Below, one piece after another: positions 34,860-39,752 of a stretch of 39,752 nucleotides of DNA. Position 1 is the first letter of the stretch. Every line of letters begins with the position of its first letter. A program made the position numbers and the translations under genes. The notes below the pieces were generated by a model. That model saw only the letters and a list, made by a program, of their open reading frames with translations. It made no database searches and was not told the DNA's origin. This DNA is from an uncultured Desulfobulbaceae bacterium (GTDB lineage: Bacteria > Desulfobacterota > Desulfobulbia > Desulfobulbales > BM004), in NCBI GenBank assembly GCA_945787325.1, contig CALZHP010000020.1:1-39752 (forward strand). Reading direction: 5' to 3'.

Positions 34860-35219
34860 GTGAAAAATAAGGAACTTAAAGAGCGAACAAAGTTTTTTGC
34901 CCATCGTTGCGTGAAACTTGCGACGTCAATATCCGGGGGCCTTTTAGGAACCCATCTTGCAAAACAGCTAATCAGGTCTTCAACATCGGTCGCAGCTAAT
35001 TACCGTGCAGCATGCCTGGCACAGTCAAAGGCTAGTTTTATAGCAAAAATAAGCATTGTTCTTGAAGAAATAGACGAATCGGCTTTTTGGTTAGAATTTT
35101 CAAGCGATGAGAAACTTCTTGAAAAAGCAACGATTGACCCGATTTTTATTGAAGCAAAAGAATTGAAAGCAATTTTCTATGCATCGAGAAAAACTGCAAG
35201 GCTGAATTCTTTGAAATAA
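34860..35219 (+). CDS. Four-helix-bundle protein (23S rRNA intervening-sequence type)
   Basis: The 119-residue helical protein belongs to the S23/IVS four-helix-bundle family. Signature parts are LKERTKFFAHRCVKLATSI, QLIRSSTSVAANYRAACLAQSKASFIAKISIVLEEIDESAFWLEF and the closing KELKAIFYASRKTARL. Members occur inside 23S rRNA intervening sequences and as free genes. The related Avd protein helps diversity-generating retroelements. The molecular role of the free forms is not settled. The start is GTG at 34860 with AGAG upstream. It is flanked by an inverted repeat and is unrelated to the T2SS genes before it. I see no reverse transcriptase, template repeat or variable repeat nearby, so a retroelement accessory role is unlikely here. 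Confidence 0.92.
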   Translation: MKNKELKERTKFFAHRCVKLATSISGGLLGTHLAKQLIRSSTSVAANYRAACLAQSKASFIAKISIVLEEIDESAFWLEFSSDEKLLEKATIDPIFIEAKELKAIFYASRKTARLNSLK

Positions 35220-35312
35220 TTTAGGCTAAAACCAGAAGTAAATCTTCGGATAGTCTGGAGACTTTCTTAAACACAGATCCGGCAAATCTTCAATATTGTT
35301 GTGTTTGAATCT

Positions 35313-35344
35313 CAATCTTCATTCTTCAATCTTCAATTTTCAAT
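35313..35344 (-). repeat. right inverted repeat, overlapping the acyltransferase stop
   Basis: On minus the sequence from 35344 reads ATTGAAAATTGAAGATTG, identical to the left repeat, then continues with a degenerate copy to 35313. The acyltransferase gene ends inside it: its last three codons, I-E-N, and TGA are read from the repeat. Confidence 0.85.
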
Positions 35345-36232
35345 CCCAAAGGGTCTCGTTTTCCATCTCCGGTGCATCCACAGGTACTGTTCAGGGTACT
35401 GCCTAATAATGTCCTCCATCACCGTTGTATACTTCTGGGTTAGGGTCTCAACGGTATCGTTGTCATCATATTCAACTTCTTCAATAATGCTCTTATAGCG
35501 ACCAGGGGTTGTGCGAACTGTCACGACTACTACAACTGGTGCCTTATATTTCAGGGCGAGTTGAGCCGCCCCTTTAGGCGTTGAAGCAGGTTGCCCGAAA
35601 AAATCTACAAAAACACCATTGGGACCGGAATCCTGATCGGAAACCAGGCCGATAGCCCGGTTGCTTTTCATCGCTGCAACAAGATGTTTGGCGGAAGCGC
35701 TTAAAGGGAGGACAGTCATGCCGAAGCTTTCTCTGCCCTCGGTAATTAATTCATCAATATAGGGATTGGACTGCCGGGCCGCCACAACCGTAAATGGAAT
35801 GCCTGCTGCAGAAATTGCAGCGCCGGTAATCTCCCAACTGCCGCAATGACAGGTGACTATTATAATTCCTCTTCGTTTACTTATACAGTTTCGTATCACA
35901 TTGATATTTGGCATATCAACTATTTCAGAAATACGATTTTTTATTTTTGGCACCAACAACATTTCGATAAAGGTCATACCAATGTTTGCATAGGCAGTAA
36001 GTCCAATATGACTTAGCTCAGATTCACTATATTTATTGCCAAGGGCCTGCTTAAGGTTAGAAATGGTGACAGCGCGTCTAAACTTTAGAACATTCCAGGC
36101 GAATCGGGCGAGACCACGAGTAATGGAATATAAGATAGTTTCAGGAAGCAGAAAAAGAAAGGCACCTAAAAGTCTTACCAAAAAGTATTCAAACAGGTGC
36201 TGCAATTTTCGGGTTATTGGAGGATTTTTCAA
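35333..36232 (-). CDS. Lysophospholipid/lipid A acyltransferase, LpxL/HtrB family
   Basis: The 299-residue inner-membrane enzyme probably adds a secondary acyl chain to the lipid A precursor. An N-terminal hydrophobic segment (about 18-40) anchors it. The catalytic HX4E motif is H129-E134 (HCGSWE). GLVSDQDSGPNGVFVDFFGQPASTPKGAAQLALKYKAPVV and QYPEQYLWMHRRWKTRP are family hallmarks. The start is TTG at 36232, supported by GAGGG on the coding strand 6 bases before it. I see no better start in frame. The C-terminus after KTRPFG (I-E-N) is read from the inverted repeat of the adjacent cassette, so the natural end may have been changed. Which acyl position it modifies cannot be told. Confidence 0.93.
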   Translation of the reverse strand: MKNPPITRKLQHLFEYFLVRLLGAFLFLLPETILYSITRGLARFAWNVLKFRRAVTISNLKQALGNKYSESELSHIGLTAYANIGMTFIEMLLVPKIKNRISEIVDMPNINVIRNCISKRRGIIIVTCHCGSWEITGAAISAAGIPFTVVAARQSNPYIDELITEGRESFGMTVLPLSASAKHLVAAMKSNRAIGLVSDQDSGPNGVFVDFFGQPASTPKGAAQLALKYKAPVVVVVTVRTTPGRYKSIIEEVEYDDNDTVETLTQKYTTVMEDIIRQYPEQYLWMHRRWKTRPFGIEN

Positions 36233-36375
36233 GAAATGCCCTCTAAGATTTCTCTAAAATGATTTGGTTGATTGTCGCTGAAAGAATATATCTTGGCAGA
36301 TCTGAATGATCAAGAAAATAGGAAAAGGATTCTGGTAAATCAGAAGTTAGCTTAATACTGAAAGAGCTTATTAAC

Positions 36376-36409
36376 AAAAAAACCCCTGCAGGAAAACCTG
36401 CAGGGGTTT
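36376..36409 (-). terminator. strong rho-independent terminator of the porin gene
   Basis: A 13-bp perfect stem (36380-36392 with 36397-36409), GC-rich with core CCCCTGCAGG, has a four-base loop. On minus it is followed by a run of T (complement of A at 36376-36382). It lies 30 bases past the porin stop and is the clearest terminator in the window. Confidence 0.92.
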
Positions 36410-36438
36410 GATACATCATGCTTCTCGAAAAGCCGGAA

Positions 36439-37878
36439 TTAGAACTTCATAACCAGCTGATTTGCGAGAAGGTATACATCTTCAGCGCTATCTGTAGCAA
36501 CACCTTCAGTCCAGAAATCCCCAGTAGAAAGGAAGCCCAGATGTACAGTGTAAGTCAGGTTGTCGAGCAGCTTGTAAGATGCTCCAACGTTGAACTCCCA
36601 ACCGTAGTCGTCATCCTGAAGAGTTACACCATTAGTAGGCAGGTTTGTTTCGTCAGCCCATGCGGTGGTAATGGAACCATCGATGGACATTTTCGGGGAA
36701 ACTGCCATAGCGGCGTGCAATTGAACGGCATTAACACCTGCAGTCTCTCCACCTGTACCATTGACGGCAGGATGGATAGCACCTTTATCGGCGTTCAGGA
36801 TACCCATCCAGTCACCGAACAGAATCTGGGTTGGGTTGAAGTCGTTACCGACATGGCTGGAACCGTTACCTTCATAATCACTGTCTGCAGCATTGTTGTC
36901 ACCAGACAGGTGGAAGTACATCAGGCCGACATTTACGTTGGCAAGATTCGTATTCACATCAAGATACCATGACCAGTTGTCAACATCTTTAGGTGCTGAG
37001 CCTACAACTGCGTCACCCATACCGTGTGAAATCTCTGTCTCGATACCAAAACCGGCTATATTGTATTTACCATAGAATTTTATGGTATCAGTTTCGATAA
37101 CGTCACTGAGACCTGCTAACGGTACTGAAGCATTCCTGTTATGGAACCAACCAAGTACGGATTTACCAGCAGCGGTATCCATTCCAACATGAAGCAGATA
37201 TAATTCCTGGTCCTGGTCAGATACATTCATGTCACCGCCAAATGCTTGGCTGGCAAAGTCTTCTTCAGTTGTTTTTTGCATAAGTAATAATGCAAACATC
37301 CCTTCTGGCAGCCAGTTAGGTTTGTAGATAATACGGTTAGCACGGGAACCGTTGTTCTGGAAAGGATGGAACCAAGCACCGGATGGCATACGACCGATTG
37401 ACAGAGATCCTACAGGAGACATCCACTCCATCCAGATCTTGTTGGCATCTACATCTCTACCACTATTCGAATTGCCGGAAGCCATTGACTGGGATGCAAT
37501 GTCATTAAATCCCCAGATATGACGATCTGCGAGGCGGATATCAGCTTTTACCTGGACCTTGTCATTGACTTTCAAGGAAGGACTCATTTTAAAAGTATGA
37601 AACCACCAGGCATCACCAGTAGTCTCAGGATCACCAGGACTTTTATGCAGAATTGCACGGCTAGAACTTGTGCTAGCACCACTACCGTCGCTTAAATATA
37701 TGCCTGCAGCAGAATATGAACCTGTCACAGAAAAAAGCTGTACGCCTGCTGCGGTTGGTTTAGCCGGTTTCTCGGTTCCTGTAGCCGGGGATACCTGGGG
37801 TACGTCAACTGCTGCGGCGGTGCCAGCAACGCCAACTACGAAGCCCAGAGCGGCTACGGTTGATAAAATCTTTTTCAT
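36439..37878 (-). CDS. Porin-like outer-membrane beta-barrel protein
   Basis: The 479-residue protein has a clear signal peptide (MKKILSTVAALGFVVGVAGTAAA, cut near residue 23). A long chain of amphipathic beta strands with aromatic belts follows, and the last residue is phenylalanine (YLLANQLVMKF), the usual barrel-assembly signal. It contains a LKVNDKVQVKADIRLADRHIWG strand pair, typical of anion-selective or general porins in sulfate and metal reducers. I do not recognise the exact family or substrate. AAGGAG stands before the ATG. A strong terminator follows the gene. The 5' leader is long and structured, suggesting control after initiation. Codon choice looks biased toward a highly expressed protein, with few rare codons visible. 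Confidence 0.88.
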   Translation of the reverse strand: MKKILSTVAALGFVVGVAGTAAAVDVPQVSPATGTEKPAKPTAAGVQLFSVTGSYSAAGIYLSDGSGASTSSSRAILHKSPGDPETTGDAWWFHTFKMSPSLKVNDKVQVKADIRLADRHIWGFNDIASQSMASGNSNSGRDVDANKIWMEWMSPVGSLSIGRMPSGAWFHPFQNNGSRANRIIYKPNWLPEGMFALLLMQKTTEEDFASQAFGGDMNVSDQDQELYLLHVGMDTAAGKSVLGWFHNRNASVPLAGLSDVIETDTIKFYGKYNIAGFGIETEISHGMGDAVVGSAPKDVDNWSWYLDVNTNLANVNVGLMYFHLSGDNNAADSDYEGNGSSHVGNDFNPTQILFGDWMGILNADKGAIHPAVNGTGGETAGVNAVQLHAAMAVSPKMSIDGSITTAWADETNLPTNGVTLQDDDYGWEFNVGASYKLLDNLTYTVHLGFLSTGDFWTEGVATDSAEDVYLLANQLVMKF

Positions 37879-37949
37879 CTCTTATCTCCTTAAAATGTTT
37901 TAGAACTGCTTTTTAACTTTCTCCAAATGATTAATTGTAGCTTCTTTAC

Positions 37950-38031
37950 AAAAAAAATCGTGAAACTTTACGCCCTTCTTTCACCTCCTTTTTCTGTTTT
38001 TGAGTTCCGGCCGGTAAGACGGGTTTCACGA
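37950..38031 (-). promoter_or_regulatory. structured leader of the porin gene with terminator-like hairpin
   Basis: On minus, TCGTGAAAC (38031-38023) pairs perfectly with GTTTCACGA (37966-37958), followed at once by eight T (37957-37950). The 56-base loop contains CCGGCCGG and AAGGAGGTGA. The same 3' arm can instead pair with GTGAAA at 37984-37979 (6 bp). This geometry fits an attenuator or a cis-regulatory RNA. I recognise no known riboswitch class. Confidence 0.5.
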
Positions 38032-38086
38032 TAATGTGCCGCCGTTACAGACCTTTTCCCCCTATTACTACACATAATTCTGTGAA

Positions 38087-38115
38087 CCAATAATTTTTTT
38101 AATGGACTTTGTCAA
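38087..38115 (-). promoter_or_regulatory. candidate sigma70 promoter of the porin gene
   Basis: On minus, a perfect TTGACA (38115-38110) is followed after 17 bases by TATTGG (38092-38087). It lies about 210 bases before the porin ATG, which would leave a leader of about 200 bases. The -10 matches only 3 of 6. Confidence 0.35.
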
Positions 38116-38160
38116 GTTTTTTTTGTGTTTATGCGGTTTTTGGCGGTTTTTTTATGTTTT

Positions 38161-39752
38161 CTATTCGTTTTTTTCCAGATTTGTAAAATCGAGGTCATAT
38201 ATCAGGACTGTACTTTCATTGAATAGACTGAGGGCACTAGCCCGCAAGGTGATCGCGACATAAAGTTTGGCTTTATGTAGTTTACCATCTTTACTGACGC
38301 TCGTCGGCCGCAGCTGATAGTCGACTATATAACCGTCTATTTTTCGGGTGCGCCACAATTCTGTCAGGGCGATGCCGTTCCAGGCCAGTCCATGGATCTC
38401 GCCGCTTTTATAGGTTTTTAAATGTTGGAAAACACGGGAGGATACTGAAATATTGTTGTTAACAAGAACATCTGATAATCCGTCACTGTTGAGATCAGTA
38501 ACTATGATACGGGATGGAATATATATTCTCTCTTCAGACTCCATTCCATCCGCTGGATGGCCATCATCCTGGCTTGCTCCTTTTTGCTCAAGTTCCCGCA
38601 ACTCTCCTATAAAACGTTTGGTGCCGCCATAGTTAACATCACTCTGCCAGAGGACTTTGCCGTTTCGTCGCAGGACCATCAGTACATCTTGTTGGTTGAT
38701 GTAGATAATCTCGGACTGTCCGTCGGCATTAAGATCTGCAAAAGTAAAATCAAACAGATTAAGCCAGGTAGGTGCTGCTATTCTTTCTATCTGTTCCAGG
38801 GACGAGTCAGGCCGCAGCTGGTAGATACCAGATTTAACGGGGTTCAATTTACCAGCCTGCTGGCCGGCCAGGACTGTCCTGTTCCCTGAGAGAGTTAGTG
38901 TTTTTATATACCAGGGTGCGTCTTTAAATAAATAGTTGAAACCTTTTTGGGCGGGGTCCCATTCAACAGCGAGGGAATTTGGCGAATCCTTGTCGGCAGC
39001 ACTCACATAAGCTTCCATAAGTCCGTTACCATTCAAGTCTGCAAGGTTTACCGAGTGGGCCCTGTATCTTGCCAGAAGGTCTATTTGGGCAAATGGTGAG
39101 AACCTATTGTCTATAATATGATAAAAGAATACCTTAGATTCATTTACTAGAACAGCATCATCCCGACCGTCTCCATCAATATTTCCGATGTCCATTGCCT
39201 GCACGGCCATTTGAAAATTCTGGGTCTTTGCAAAACCCAGGGCACCTGTAACACCCATGGGACGGATAAATGGAGAGTTGGAGGTGCCGTCTCCGGAAGG
39301 ATACATAAATGCCCGCTCGGGGTGGGCTGTCTGGTATGAGGATGTCGTTGGAGCTGGCTGTGCCGCCGGTTGTTCCTGTTGCGCAACAGGAGCCGGGGCT
39401 GAAACAGGCGGTTTGTTTTTAAAAACTCTTTCGGAAATATCCCAGGCCAGCTGGTTGATTGCCGGTACAACAACGTCTTCCGTTGCTGCTGTTGAAAAGA
39501 AATTCTGTGGATCTTTTTTTCCTTTTATATCGTGCACTTTGGCATCGAAGCTCATACTTTTGCCAAGGGCTGTAAAACTGCCTGAAATCAGGTAGTCAGC
39601 TCCCAGGGCTGCCCCTATGGCCCTGGCTTTTTCAGAGGTAACGATCGTTTCGGAGGCGCCTTGCATTGCAGAAGCAAGCTTACTGTCCGTTGCCGACTTA
39701 TCAACTATTTTAACATTTGCATTGGATGAAAGGCGGCTGGCCAGCATGTCCC
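38161..39752 (-). CDS. FG-GAP/VCBS repeat protein with FlgO/CsgG-like N-terminal part, truncated at window edge
   Basis: The frame runs open past the right edge, so the true N-terminus is missing. An ATG at 39747 exists, but the codon before it (GAC) is in frame, and the local sequence DMLASRLSSN fits the inside of a FlgO/CsgG-like domain rather than a start. That domain continues through ARAIGAALGADYLISGSFTALG. A proline/alanine-rich linker follows (39380-39420 region). At least four FG-GAP calcium-type repeats come next: IGNIDGDGRDD, LADLNGNGLME, FADLNADGQSE and VTDLNSDGLSD, which probably form a beta-propeller. The protein is probably exported to the periplasm or outer membrane, but its role is unknown. 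It lies upstream of the porin gene on the same strand with a 282-base spacer. Confidence 0.82.
   Translation of the reverse strand, partial: DMLASRLSSNANVKIVDKSATDSKLASAMQGASETIVTSEKARAIGAALGADYLISGSFTALGKSMSFDAKVHDIKGKKDPQNFFSTAATEDVVVPAINQLAWDISERVFKNKPPVSAPAPVAQQEQPAAQPAPTTSSYQTAHPERAFMYPSGDGTSNSPFIRPMGVTGALGFAKTQNFQMAVQAMDIGNIDGDGRDDAVLVNESKVFFYHIIDNRFSPFAQIDLLARYRAHSVNLADLNGNGLMEAYVSAADKDSPNSLAVEWDPAQKGFNYLFKDAPWYIKTLTLSGNRTVLAGQQAGKLNPVKSGIYQLRPDSSLEQIERIAAPTWLNLFDFTFADLNADGQSEIIYINQQDVLMVLRRNGKVLWQSDVNYGGTKRFIGELRELEQKGASQDDGHPADGMESEERIYIPSRIIVTDLNSDGLSDVLVNNNISVSSRVFQHLKTYKSGEIHGLAWNGIALTELWRTRKIDGYIVDYQLRPTSVSKDGKLHKAKLYVAITLRASALSLFNESTVLIYDLDFTNLEKNE

Larger units (their letters stand above)
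34783..35344. mobile_element. putative repeat-bracketed four-helix-bundle (IVS-like) cassette
   Basis: A four-helix-bundle gene is bracketed by an 18-bp perfect inverted repeat (34783-34800 and 35327-35344), extending imperfectly to about 32 bp on each side. It lies exactly between the 3' ends of two convergent genes. The layout recalls intervening sequences of 23S rRNA, which carry a gene of this family between complementary ends that RNase III can cut. I see no target-site duplication and no transposase, so mobility is inferred only. Confidence 0.4.

Noticed and set aside
34860-35219. Four-helix-bundle protein as the Avd accessory of a diversity-generating retroelement
   Set aside because: No reverse transcriptase, template repeat or variable C-type lectin target is visible within the window. 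The inverted repeats fit an intervening-sequence-like cassette better.
37979-37990. Possible leader peptide start after AAGGAGGTGA in the porin leader
   Set aside because: The only GTG overlaps the Shine-Dalgarno itself, and no ATG, GTG or TTG with a usable frame lies at 5-9 bases.

Overview
The window reads as a chromosomal segment of a Gram-negative bacterium with an outer membrane. The evidence is an LPS-type acyltransferase, a porin-like barrel, lipoproteins with lipoboxes and a nearly complete type II secretion system (T2SS). The short mitochondrial-type aconitase, the bactofilin/M23 pair, the FabL-type enoyl reductase and the AT-rich, low-overlap gene style suggest a deltaproteobacterial lineage (Desulfobacterota-like). 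This placement is inferred from gene content, not from a phylogenetic marker. I see no rRNA, tRNA, CRISPR array, phage gene or classical transposase.

Layout. 1-3113 (minus): a very large AsmA/YhdP-like envelope protein that runs off the left edge. 3546-7668 (plus): aconitase, a DUF362 protein and a FabL-like enoyl-ACP reductase. The aconitase-DUF362 spacer carries three inverted repeats in a row. 7673-10075: tilS (minus), then an O6-alkylguanine DNA methyltransferase and a small unknown gene (plus). 10136-17433: a cell-wall divergon, with an unusually long class A penicillin-binding protein plus a TPR lipoprotein on minus and an MltD-like lytic transglycosylase with four LysM repeats on plus. 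17846-21640 (plus): TraB-family membrane protein, YhbY, M23 endopeptidase, bactofilin and a SlyD-like FKBP.

21958-34780 (plus): a T2SS locus in the order gspF-G-H-I-J-K-L-M-N-C-D-E. It encodes the inner-membrane platform, pseudopilus, clamp protein, secretin and ATPase. The prepilin peptidase GspO is not in the window. The secretin has an extra C-terminal TPR domain.

34783-35344: a four-helix-bundle (23S rRNA intervening-sequence type) gene bracketed by an 18-bp perfect inverted repeat. It lies between the 3' ends of gspE and an LpxL/HtrB-type acyltransferase, whose last codons and stop lie inside one repeat. 36376-38160 (minus): a porin-like outer-membrane protein with a strong intrinsic terminator and a long leader holding a terminator-like hairpin with a U8 tract. 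38161-39752 (minus): an FG-GAP/VCBS repeat protein that runs off the right edge.

The points most worth following are the repeat-bracketed four-helix-bundle cassette, the structured porin leader, the PBP/TPR-lipoprotein pair (a possible LpoA-like activator arrangement) and the secretin-TPR fusion. I did not find a clearly new multi-gene defence or mobile system.
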